Assembly (NCBI GenBank): GCA_963773735.1
Contig: CAVZCK010000016.1
Location: forward strand, 122,639 to 186,638
Length of the DNA stretch: 64,000 nucleotides
DNA from: CAVZCK01 sp963773735
GTDB taxonomy: Bacteria; Pseudomonadota; Alphaproteobacteria; Rhizobiales; Rhodomicrobiaceae
Direction of reading: 5' to 3'
A program made the position numbers and the translations under genes. Shown here in pieces: positions 27,126 through 34,202 of this stretch (position 1 is its first letter; each line of letters starts with the position of its first letter). The notes beneath the pieces are model-generated. The model was not told the origin of the DNA and did not search any database. It saw only the letters and a program-made list of their open reading frames with translations.

Positions 27126-27499
27126 CTCGGATCTGCGGACGCCCGTGCCGGCTTTCCCGGCGCGGGGTCTCCGCTGCCGTCAGCTGTCTTGTTCGTGCCG
27201 AATGTTGCGGTGAGCAGTCGCGCGACGATGTCGACGAAACCGGCGGCGCCACCATCGGCCTGCATCCGGGCGACCTGGTCCTCGTCGAGCTCATGACCAC
27301 CGCCCCGCAGCCCCGCGGCGATGATGCGGATGGCGTCGCGCGCGCTCAGCCGCCCGGCTTCGAAACGCTGAGCGAGCGCCAGCATGTCATCGGCGCCGAA
27401 GGCGTCTTCCAATTCGGCGAGCGCGCCGAGCGTGAAACAGAGCCGATAGGGTTTGCCGTCGAGGATCGCTTCGATCTCGCCGCGATGACGATTGACCAT
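27122..27499 (-). CDS. GTA g10: tail tube assembly chaperone (GTA_gp10 family)
   Basis: 125 residues from the ATG at 27499 (MVNRHRGEIEAILDGKPYRL). The segments FTLGALAELEDAFGADDMLA and LSARDAIRIIAAGLRGGGHE mark the GTA_gp10 family, the counterpart of the lambda G chaperone. The tail (SGDPAPGKPARASADPS) runs past the slippery site G GGA AAG in frame before the TGA. Confidence 0.9.
   Translation of the reverse strand: MVNRHRGEIEAILDGKPYRLCFTLGALAELEDAFGADDMLALAQRFEAGRLSARDAIRIIAAGLRGGGHELDEDQVARMQADGGAAGFVDIVARLLTATFGTNKTADGSGDPAPGKPARASADPS
27152..27158 (-). promoter_or_regulatory. Putative -1 programmed frameshift site (GGGAAAG)
   Basis: On the minus strand the bases G GGA AAG are read as zero-frame codons GGA (Gly) and AAG (Lys) of g10. 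This is the X XXY YYZ heptamer used by phage lambda for its G/GT tail chaperones. A -1 slip enters the open g10.1 frame (AAA GCC GGC ACG ...), and that frame stays open to the g10.1 stop. Confidence 0.75.
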
Positions 27500-27521
27500 G
27501 AGCTTTCGAAACTTTCGTTTG

Positions 27522-27569
27522 GCGTGTTTGCGAACGGAAAACCGCTCCACACTTTTCCTGCAAACACGC
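27522..27569. repeat. 10-bp inverted repeat of a Hyphomicrobiales dispersed palindrome
   Basis: GCGTGTTTGC and GCAAACACGC face each other with a 28-base loop. On the minus strand the loop holds AAAAGTGTGGAGCGGTTTTC, a sequence found inside palindromic repeats of many Hyphomicrobiales. It lies between g9 and g10 and could form a hairpin in the operon mRNA. Confidence 0.7.
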
Positions 27570-27982
27570 TACGCGGCAGTGAAGGTAAGAGCGCCGGCCG
27601 ACTCCAGCGCAATGTCGAAGGTCAGCTCATTATCGTGGCCGCCGGCATATTCGAGCGCGGTGATCTGAAATGCGCCTTCGACCGTGCCGAAATCGGGGAT
27701 CACGACCTGCCAATTGTGGATCGTGCCGCCGAAGAAATAGCTGCGGACTGTTTCATCGGTTGCCGCGTCTTTGAAGATTCCGGCGCCGGCAAGTTTTGCC
27801 GTTTTGACGCCCGCGCCGGCAAGCAGCTCGCGCCATTCATTGACGGACTCGGTATGGGTAATATCGACGGTCGATGCATTGAATGCGAGGCTCCGCGTCC
27901 GCAGGCCCGCGACGGTTGTGAAGCTGCCGGTGTCGGTGGTGTCGACTTTCAGAAGGAGGTCTTTGCCGCGTTGGGCCGCCAT
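27569..27982 (-). CDS. GTA g9: major tail tube protein (TP901-1 family)
   Basis: 137 residues. MAAQRGKDLLLKVDTTDTGS and the core NASTVDITHTESVNEWRELL define the phage major tail protein of the TP901-1/GTA type. It polymerises into the tail tube. Length and frame are normal. Confidence 0.94.
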   Translation of the reverse strand: MAAQRGKDLLLKVDTTDTGSFTTVAGLRTRSLAFNASTVDITHTESVNEWRELLAGAGVKTAKLAGAGIFKDAATDETVRSYFFGGTIHNWQVVIPDFGTVEGAFQITALEYAGGHDNELTFDIALESAGALTFTAA

Positions 27983-28093
27983 TGGTCATCTCCAGAGGTA
28001 ATGGAACGGGTCCTCGGGGTCTCGCTGTGCTCGCCCAGTAATGACGCAGTCCGAGGACGAAAGCTGCGGGGATCATCGGCAATGATTTCGGAC

Positions 28094-28504
28094 TCAGCTC
28101 AGTGGCTCGGTGACCGCCCGGAAGCGCATGACGCCGTGATAGGTCTCGCCGTCGGTGTCGCGCTTCAGGTCGGAAAACTGATGGGTGACATTGATCAGCC
28201 GATTGTCGTCGAGCGTCAGCTCGGCATCGTCCAGCACACTGCGGATCGCGTCGGCGATCTCATAAGCTTCGCGCTTGCCGTCATAGCGTGACCAGATATG
28301 CAGCATCAGAATATGCTCGGAGCCGCGCTCCGTGCCGGTGCTCCACTCATTCAGCCGCATCTGGTCGATCGCGACATAGGGGAACGCGGCGTCCTGCGGT
28401 ACATCGTCGTAAACGCGCTCACCGCCGAGCAGGCTGGTCAGAGGCGCGTTGGCGATCAGGGCAGCGTAAGCCGCTTTCTGCAAATCCCATCCAGGATTGG
28501 CCAT
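28094..28504 (-). CDS. GTA g8: tail terminator protein (DUF3168)
   Basis: 136 residues. The N-terminus DLQKAAYAALIANAPLTSLL and the core VYDDVPQDAAFPYVAIDQMR are typical of DUF3168. In RcGTA this protein closes the tail tube at the head side. A 111-base spacer to g9 (27983-28093) holds another small palindromic repeat. Confidence 0.92.
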   Translation of the reverse strand: MANPGWDLQKAAYAALIANAPLTSLLGGERVYDDVPQDAAFPYVAIDQMRLNEWSTGTERGSEHILMLHIWSRYDGKREAYEIADAIRSVLDDAELTLDDNRLINVTHQFSDLKRDTDGETYHGVMRFRAVTEPLS

Positions 28505-28537
28505 GAGAATCTCCGCTTCGGGTGGGCTGCAATCGGG

Positions 28538-28909
28538 TTAGGGCTTGCCCGCGCTGGCGAGGCGCGCACCGATGCGGCTGACAATGCCGGGTTGCGCCTC
28601 ATTCAGGGCCGGTTCGAGCCATGGCGTCGCCGGCCGGCCGAGACTCCCGAATTCGAGGTGCCAGCCATAATCGAGCGGTGTGCTGATGCTCCAGCTCATG
28701 CCGTCGGCGGTGGGATCGACCGTCAGGGATCCGGCGAGCTTGCCGGTTCGGCTATCGGGCGGCTGGCCGTCCTGAAGATTGGCCCGCGCGGCATCGCGCA
28801 CATCTTCAGCCGCGGCCTCCAGCGCGTCTCGGAGTCCGGTAGGGTCAGCGATGCGGGATAGCGCCTCGCTAAACGCATCGAGCCCGTCCAGACGGGTGAT
28901 CAGCTTCAT
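28538..28909 (-). CDS. HK97 gp10-like head-tail protein
   Basis: 123 residues. LEAAAEDVRDAARANLQDGQ, then GWHLEFGSLGRPATPWLEPA, are the marks of HK97 gp10-family proteins, which act at the head-tail joint or as tail completion proteins. Its ATG overlaps the end of the head closure gene. RcGTA lacks an obvious copy at this place, so this is an addition typical of HK97-like phages. Confidence 0.85.
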   Translation of the reverse strand: MKLITRLDGLDAFSEALSRIADPTGLRDALEAAAEDVRDAARANLQDGQPPDSRTGKLAGSLTVDPTADGMSWSISTPLDYGWHLEFGSLGRPATPWLEPALNEAQPGIVSRIGARLASAGKP

Positions 28910-29232
28910 AAATCGCGCCGCTCACATTGACAGGTCAGAAACCGCCGTTCGCCGTCCTTGTCGAGCACTGAAAGAATGTGAAAGGCATCCGATCCGCGGC
29001 GGAAGCGCATGGCCGGGGTCAGATCCGTCCGATAACGGATGGTAATGCGGTAATCGACGCTGCCGGTGATCCGGTCGGCGGCACTGGTTTCCTTGCCCGA
29101 CAGGGCCTCAACCGCGCCCCAAACATCCGCAACCCCGTCCCAAACCGCTGTCGACCCGCCGCCGCCGTCGCCGGTCCGCGCCTCCTGCTCGATGGTCAGG
29201 CGATCGCGCAATGTTCCGATCCGTGGGCTCAC
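28906..29232 (-). CDS. GTA g7: head closure (head-tail adaptor) protein
   Basis: 108 residues from a GTG at 29232 that overlaps the TGA of g6 (GTGA). LRDRLTIEQEA, AVWDGVADVWGAVEALSGKE and RFRRGSDAFHILSVLDKDGE are typical of HK97-type head closure proteins. An earlier in-frame start exists, but the GTG fits the family length and the overlap pattern. Confidence 0.88.
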   Translation of the reverse strand: MSPRIGTLRDRLTIEQEARTGDGGGGSTAVWDGVADVWGAVEALSGKETSAADRITGSVDYRITIRYRTDLTPAMRFRRGSDAFHILSVLDKDGERRFLTCQCERRDL

Positions 29233-29807
29233 AGCCTGACGCTCCGATACGGCGCGATAAGGCTCGCGACGGTTGCCGGCACGGGATCGGCGGTCTCGCC
29301 GAACAGCACCGGCTCGCGCGCCTCGTACCAATGCGCGACCAACATTTTCAGCGCCTGTCGCACAGGCATCGGAACGTCATCGGCCGCCGCGCCGTAGCCG
29401 GCGGTGAAGGCGATTTCGATGCCGTTGATGCTGCGGCCCGGAAGAGGCCAGCTCTGCCCGTCCTGCCGCGCCAGGCGCGGACGCCGCGACGCGCTGTCGA
29501 CCAGAAACAGATCGGGATCGAGCGTGACGGATGTATTGGTCGGACTGTAGAGCCTGACCGCATCGATGCTGATGAGCGGGGCGAGCGGCATCTCCGTGAA
29601 GGGCTTGTCCGGCCAGCCGTCGAGGTAAAGCGACCAGCTCTGGCTGATCAGCGCAATGTCGAGGCAGCGCTCGATGTGCAGCCGAGCGGCGAGAATAAGG
29701 CTGGCGACGAGCATATCCTCGGCGTCGCCGTCGACGCGGCAATGGAGCTTTGCTTCGTCGAGCGAGACCGGCTCGACGGCAGGACCGGACGTCAGGATAA
29801 GCGGCAT
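29229..29807 (-). CDS. GTA g6: head-tail connector
   Basis: 192 residues from the ATG at 29807 (MPLILTSGPAVEPVSLDEAK), which has an AAGGTGG ribosome site. The core LHCRVDGDAEDMLVASLILA followed by RHIER-type residues, and the C-terminal VPMPVRQALKMLVAHWYEAR, identify the gp6-like head-tail connector family (TIGR02215). It forms the ring below the portal. Confidence 0.92.
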   Translation of the reverse strand: MPLILTSGPAVEPVSLDEAKLHCRVDGDAEDMLVASLILAARLHIERCLDIALISQSWSLYLDGWPDKPFTEMPLAPLISIDAVRLYSPTNTSVTLDPDLFLVDSASRRPRLARQDGQSWPLPGRSINGIEIAFTAGYGAAADDVPMPVRQALKMLVAHWYEAREPVLFGETADPVPATVASLIAPYRSVRL

Positions 29808-30311
29808 CGGACCACCTTGATCAGGGCATCTGTCTGGCGTGGACGCGCCAGGGCGCTGGCGACCGGCGGGATAGAACCCGCCGGACCCAGAAACAAGTGA
29901 GGCCGCGACGGGGGAGGGCATCGCGGCCTCGGCCCGGGGCGGGCCTTAGCGCTGGGGGGCAGCGCTGGTTTCGTCGCTTTCTGTCATCGCCGCTATCCGG
30001 CACTCACACCGAAAGCAGAAAAACTGTTGTGAGCCTAGGGCCGGAAATTTGCGTAGTCTGGGGCCGACCCAGCCGGGCCCGGATAGGCGTCTGACGCGGC
30101 GCCTACAGCGTAACCGAACAGTTATGGCCGGCCGATCAAGAGGATATGGCCCGGCGCCCGGACAGGCGTCGCCCGAAGCGGTCAAGACCGGATGTGACCG
30201 CCACGCGAATTGGCTTGGGCGATTTCAACCAAATTGTGGCCAATGTGGCCGGTTTGCATAAGGATCATTACGCGACGCCACCATCGCAGCGCCGCCCGGC
30301 CCAGTGGCAGA
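29808..30311. other. 504-base gap between capsid and connector genes
   Basis: I see no convincing gene. Short open frames on the minus strand (for example one ending TESDETSAAPQR at 29946) lack a ribosome site and known motifs. The stretch contains several GC-rich short palindromes, so it may be repeat-derived. Confidence 0.4.
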
Positions 30312-31574
30312 TCATGCCGTGCCGAATTTGAGGAGCTTGATGGCATTGAAATCCTGCACGCCGCCACCAACACGCTTGGTGGTGTAGAACAGCACGTAAG
30401 GCTTGGCGCTGAACGGATCGCGCAGGATGCGGATGCCGATGCGATCGACGACCAGATAGCCGCGGCCGAAATCGCCAAAGGCGATCGAAAAACTGTCGGC
30501 GCCAATCTCCGGCATGTCCTCGGTCTCGGCGATGGGGAAGGCCATCAGCGTCGCGCCCTGGCCGGCCTGGTCGCTGGGGCGCCAGAGGTAATTGCCCTCT
30601 CCATCCTTGATCTTGCGGATCTCTCCTTGTGTCGAGCGGTTCATCACCCAGTGGGCGTTCGTGCGATAGGGGGATTTCAGCGTGTAGACGATGTCGATCA
30701 GCTTGTCGGCGGGGTCGCTCGCCGGAAAGCCGCCGGAGACCCCGGTCGTCAGATAGCCGATCTTGTCCCAGGCCCAGCTTGCCTCATCGATCATCGTATA
30801 GCTGAGAAAGCCCTTGGGCTTATTCGATCCGTCGCCGGAAACGAAAGCGGTGTTCTCCTGCTCGGCGAAGGCGATGCGCACCTCTTCCGCCACCCACTCA
30901 TCGATGTTGACGGCGGCATCGTCGAGCAGGGTCTGCGTCGCCGCCGGCATGGCGTAAAGCTCCATGGTCGGAAAGGCGAGTTCGGCGAGCGTCGGACTGT
31001 TGGTCTGCGCGCGCGTCCCCGTCTCGGCGACCCAGCCGGTCGCAGCGCCGGTGATGGCGAAAGGCTTCTTATAGGTGTTGGCTGAGACCTGGCGCACGCC
31101 GGCGATGGCGCGGATCGGCGAGGTCTCGCGCAAGGCGCGCATCACGCCAGCTTCGATTTCCTCCGGCACCAGATAGCCGCCATCGGCATCGACGCCGACG
31201 GAGAGTGCCTTTTCCTCAAGGCGGCGCAGATTCTGAGCTTCGCCGCGGCGCATATAGCTCTCGAAGGCGGTCTTGTGCTCGCCCGCCGCTCCTGCGCGCG
31301 GAAAGCCGCCGCCACGCTGCGGGCGCGACGCCTTCAGCACGAGCTGGTCGACCGTCGCCTTGGTGTCGTCTAGCGCACGATTGATACGGTCGAGCTTGTC
31401 GGTCGTGACCACGTCCGCGGACATGCGGCGCTCGATCTGCGCGAGGCGCTCGTCATTCGTCTCCTTGAACGCCTCGAAGGCGTGGAGAAACTCGTCATAG
31501 CTCTCGCCGATTTCCGGCGTGGCGGGCCGCGCGGCCTTGTTCTCCCACTCGGTGGAAGCGGTGTAGTCGGTCAT
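30312..31574 (-). CDS. GTA g5: HK97-fold major capsid protein
   Basis: 420 residues. An N-terminal helical scaffold domain (FKETNDERLAQIERRMSADV, IDRINRALDD-like) is followed by the capsid domain, including LVPEEIEAGVMRALRETSPI, GWVAETGTRAQTNSPTLAEL and ILRDPFSAKPYVLFYTTKRV. This is the phage major capsid family of HK97 type; the scaffold is removed by the g4 protease. Length is normal and the frame unbroken. Confidence 0.97.
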   Translation of the reverse strand: MTDYTASTEWENKAARPATPEIGESYDEFLHAFEAFKETNDERLAQIERRMSADVVTTDKLDRINRALDDTKATVDQLVLKASRPQRGGGFPRAGAAGEHKTAFESYMRRGEAQNLRRLEEKALSVGVDADGGYLVPEEIEAGVMRALRETSPIRAIAGVRQVSANTYKKPFAITGAATGWVAETGTRAQTNSPTLAELAFPTMELYAMPAATQTLLDDAAVNIDEWVAEEVRIAFAEQENTAFVSGDGSNKPKGFLSYTMIDEASWAWDKIGYLTTGVSGGFPASDPADKLIDIVYTLKSPYRTNAHWVMNRSTQGEIRKIKDGEGNYLWRPSDQAGQGATLMAFPIAETEDMPEIGADSFSIAFGDFGRGYLVVDRIGIRILRDPFSAKPYVLFYTTKRVGGGVQDFNAIKLLKFGTA

Positions 31575-31613
31575 TTCATCCTCATGGGTTGATGAACGGT
31601 TGGTCTCAGGGTC

Positions 31614-32285
31614 TCAGCGCGACGCTAAGCGCAATGGAAGACCCCCGCCCGACCTGGCTTCGCGCCGCGCCGGGGAGTGCGCGGTCTGGCGATGGCCGGG
31701 GGAGCCGCAAAGCATGGCGCTCGGAGCCTTGCCGCATCGATCCAAACGAAGGCAACGGCCGGAGTTTGGTAAAATCGATGCGCATAAGTCGGAGGCGAGC
31801 GCATGGTGCCGGGCGGGGGAACATGCTGCCTTGACCGCGCTCACGCGCGCGCCGGGCAGCATGGGAAATGTGACGATGGAGACTTCCCACAGGTCGATTT
31901 CATAGAGGCGGCGCCGTCCGCTGCGTGCGTCGCGGACCGCCTTGCGGGTGCGAAAGCCGATGGAGAGGCCGTCGAGCGCGCCGGCCCGCATCAGCGCCAG
32001 GATCTCGCGGGCGCGCGCCACGCCTTCGACGACATGCCCGCGCACATAAAGCCCACGCGCATCCTCGCGGATCGCTTCCCAGACGCCGACCGGCTGGGCC
32101 GGGTCGTGCTGAAACAGCATGCGGACCTCGGCGATGCCGCGCCGGGCGAGCGAGGCCCGGAAGGCGCCGGGCATCACCACGTCGCCGCCCTGGTCCTCGG
32201 CGCCGAACAGGCTGGCATAGCCTTCGAAACTGCCGTCGGCGGCAAGGCGCGGTTTGGCCGCGCCGGCGGAAGCCGTGTGTGCCAT
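31614..32285 (-). CDS. GTA g4: HK97 prohead protease
   Basis: About 223 residues from the ATG at 32285, preceded by AAAGGTAA. The core FEGYASLFGAEDQGGDVVMP, MLFQHDPAQPVGVWEAIRED and LDGLSIGFRTRKAVRDARSG are the HK97 protease (U35) domain with its catalytic His and Ser. After VSIVTFPMLPGARVSAVKAA the C-terminal 75 residues look unlike the family and run into repeat-like sequence, so the true end may be earlier or the frame broken near 31850. Confidence 0.88.
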   Translation of the reverse strand: MAHTASAGAAKPRLAADGSFEGYASLFGAEDQGGDVVMPGAFRASLARRGIAEVRMLFQHDPAQPVGVWEAIREDARGLYVRGHVVEGVARAREILALMRAGALDGLSIGFRTRKAVRDARSGRRRLYEIDLWEVSIVTFPMLPGARVSAVKAACSPARHHALASDLCASILPNSGRCLRLDRCGKAPSAMLCGSPGHRQTAHSPARREARSGGGLPLRLASR

Positions 32286-32349
32286 CAACAGATTACCTTT
32301 GAAACGGAGAGGCGCGCCCAACCGGCGGCGCGGGCGCTGCCCGCGACCG

Positions 32350-32760
32350 CTATTGCGGCAGCGGCGGCTCGATCAACGGGCTGATGCATCGGTCGATCAG
32401 CGGCGTCAGCGCCAGGCGCAAGGGCACGGCGATCATCGCGGAGACGGGCCAGGCGGCCAGCCAAAGCAGGCCCGTGTCGAGCGTCAGTCCCACATTTTTG
32501 ACCGTCACGCCGAACGACACGATCCCGGTCGAGGCCAGAGTCAGCGCCGTCGACGCCACAAACCGACGATAGCGCCGGGGAATGCGCCAGCATTTTTCCG
32601 TGCACGTTGCATCCGGGCGAGGCGGCATCTGGCGGTTCTGCATCTCCGGACAAAAAACCGGTTCCCACTCCCGCTGGAAATGCACGCGCCTTTGCGGGCG
32701 TGTCTCGTGCCTGACGATCCGCACGCGCTTTTGCCGTATGCGAACTGACGCTGCGGGCAT
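32350..32760 (-). CDS. DUF2798-like small membrane protein between portal and protease (g3.5 position)
   Basis: 136 residues as read; the real start may be the ATG at 32640. Two membrane segments (VASTALTLASTGIVSFGVTV and LLWLAAWPVSAMIAVPLRLA) and the end LIDRCISPL resemble DUF2798 proteins. Small membrane proteins sit at this place (g3.5) in many GTA clusters. Function unknown. Confidence 0.65.
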   Translation of the reverse strand: MPAASVRIRQKRVRIVRHETRPQRRVHFQREWEPVFCPEMQNRQMPPRPDATCTEKCWRIPRRYRRFVASTALTLASTGIVSFGVTVKNVGLTLDTGLLWLAAWPVSAMIAVPLRLALTPLIDRCISPLIEPPLPQ

Positions 32761-32888
32761 CGATCCCTCCCGGCCGTTGTCAACCTTGAAGACGCGCTCG
32801 CTGTCTGTATACTGAGCGATTAACAGCCGCCGCTTACTCTCTCCCGCAAGCGGAGAGGGCTAAGACCCGCCTCGGACAAACTCCGTAG

Positions 32889-34118
32889 CTATCCTTGCCT
32901 GCCATCCGCGCCCAGCGGCCCATATCCCACCGCCGCACGCTTCTCGTCCACCGTGAGAAAATCTGCATGCTGCACGCGGTCCCACAGCGCGGAGCGCTCG
33001 CCGGCCAGTGCCTCGACCCTATCGAGCGCCGGCCGCAGCTCCAATCCCTCGCCGAAACCCGGCGCCAGCCAGACCGTCAGCGCCTTCAGCGTCCGCGCCA
33101 CCAGCGGCAGCACGGTCTGCCGCCAAAACACCCGGCTCGCCTCGGCGTAATTCGCATAGGTGGTATCGCCCGGAATGCCGAGCAGCATCGGCGGCAGGCC
33201 GAGCGCCAGCGCGATCTCGCGCGCCGCGACATGCTTGGCCTCGATGAAATCCATCTCCTGCGGCGTCAGCGACATCGCCCGCCAGTCGAGCCCGCCCTCC
33301 AAGAGCAGCGGCCGCCCGGCATTCATCGCGCCCTGATAGTTCGTCTCCAGCTCCGCCTTCAGCCGCGCGAACTGCTCCTCGTTCAGATGCCCCTCGGCTG
33401 CGGTGTAGACCAGCGCGCCGGACGGCCGCGCGGCATTGTCGAGCAGCGCCTTGTTCCACCCCGACGCCGCATTATGCAGATCGATCGCCGATGACGCCGC
33501 CTCGATCGGCGACATGCCGTAATAATCATTGGACGGATTGAACAGCGCCATGTGCAGGATCGGCCGCACGCCCTCCTCGGGCGCCTGGCGGAAGCGCACG
33601 GCTAGACCGTTGGCGGTGTACTCATAAGCCTCCGGCCAGCCATCCGTGCCGGGAACGATCTTCATCCGGTCTGGCCGCAGCACATGCAGCTCGCGCGCGG
33701 CGCCGCCGACGCTGACCGCCTCCATATAGGCATTCCCGGCGATCAGCAGATAGCCGTACCAGTCCTCCAGCATGTCCGGACCGCAGGCCGCAGCGTTCGG
33801 CTGGGCGAGCAGGTCGAGCAGCGGGTGCTCGGCGATTTCGCTCCCGCCCTCGAACAGACGCAGCGGCACCGAGCTGGCGGCCTCCGCGATCATCCGCACC
33901 GCCCTGTAGACGATCGGATTGCGCGCATAGCCCTCGCGGGCGAAAGCCGCGTAGTCCCGCGGCGACCAGACCGGCTGGCCGGTGTGATGCAGCGCGATGA
34001 GCGGCGCGGTGGCGGAGGCTTTGGTGGCGGGGACAGTGGCGCGCGATGATGCAAAGGCGCGCAAGGCATAACGACGTGTGTCACGAGCAATCGCGGCAAC
34101 AACGGTATGAATAGGCAT
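32889..34118 (-). CDS. GTA g3: portal protein
   Basis: 409 residues from the ATG at 34118, with AGGGAG just upstream. PVWSPRDYAAFAREGYARNP, LLIAGNAYMEAVSVGGAARE and HVAAREIALALGLPPMLLGI are typical of HK97-type portal proteins, which form the dodecamer through which DNA is packaged. It lacks an upstream gene on its own strand: the TIR-STAND gene lies divergent 85 bases away, so portal and downstream genes need a promoter in 34119-34202. Confidence 0.96.
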   Translation of the reverse strand: MPIHTVVAAIARDTRRYALRAFASSRATVPATKASATAPLIALHHTGQPVWSPRDYAAFAREGYARNPIVYRAVRMIAEAASSVPLRLFEGGSEIAEHPLLDLLAQPNAAACGPDMLEDWYGYLLIAGNAYMEAVSVGGAARELHVLRPDRMKIVPGTDGWPEAYEYTANGLAVRFRQAPEEGVRPILHMALFNPSNDYYGMSPIEAASSAIDLHNAASGWNKALLDNAARPSGALVYTAAEGHLNEEQFARLKAELETNYQGAMNAGRPLLLEGGLDWRAMSLTPQEMDFIEAKHVAAREIALALGLPPMLLGIPGDTTYANYAEASRVFWRQTVLPLVARTLKALTVWLAPGFGEGLELRPALDRVEALAGERSALWDRVQHADFLTVDEKRAAVGYGPLGADGRQG

Positions 34119-34202
34119 AGGAAACTCCCTTAGACGCAAGCCGTTGAGAACACGCAATCTAGGCTTGAGTTTTCCTTCGCATAAGCTAGAGGAGTTATTC
34201 GT

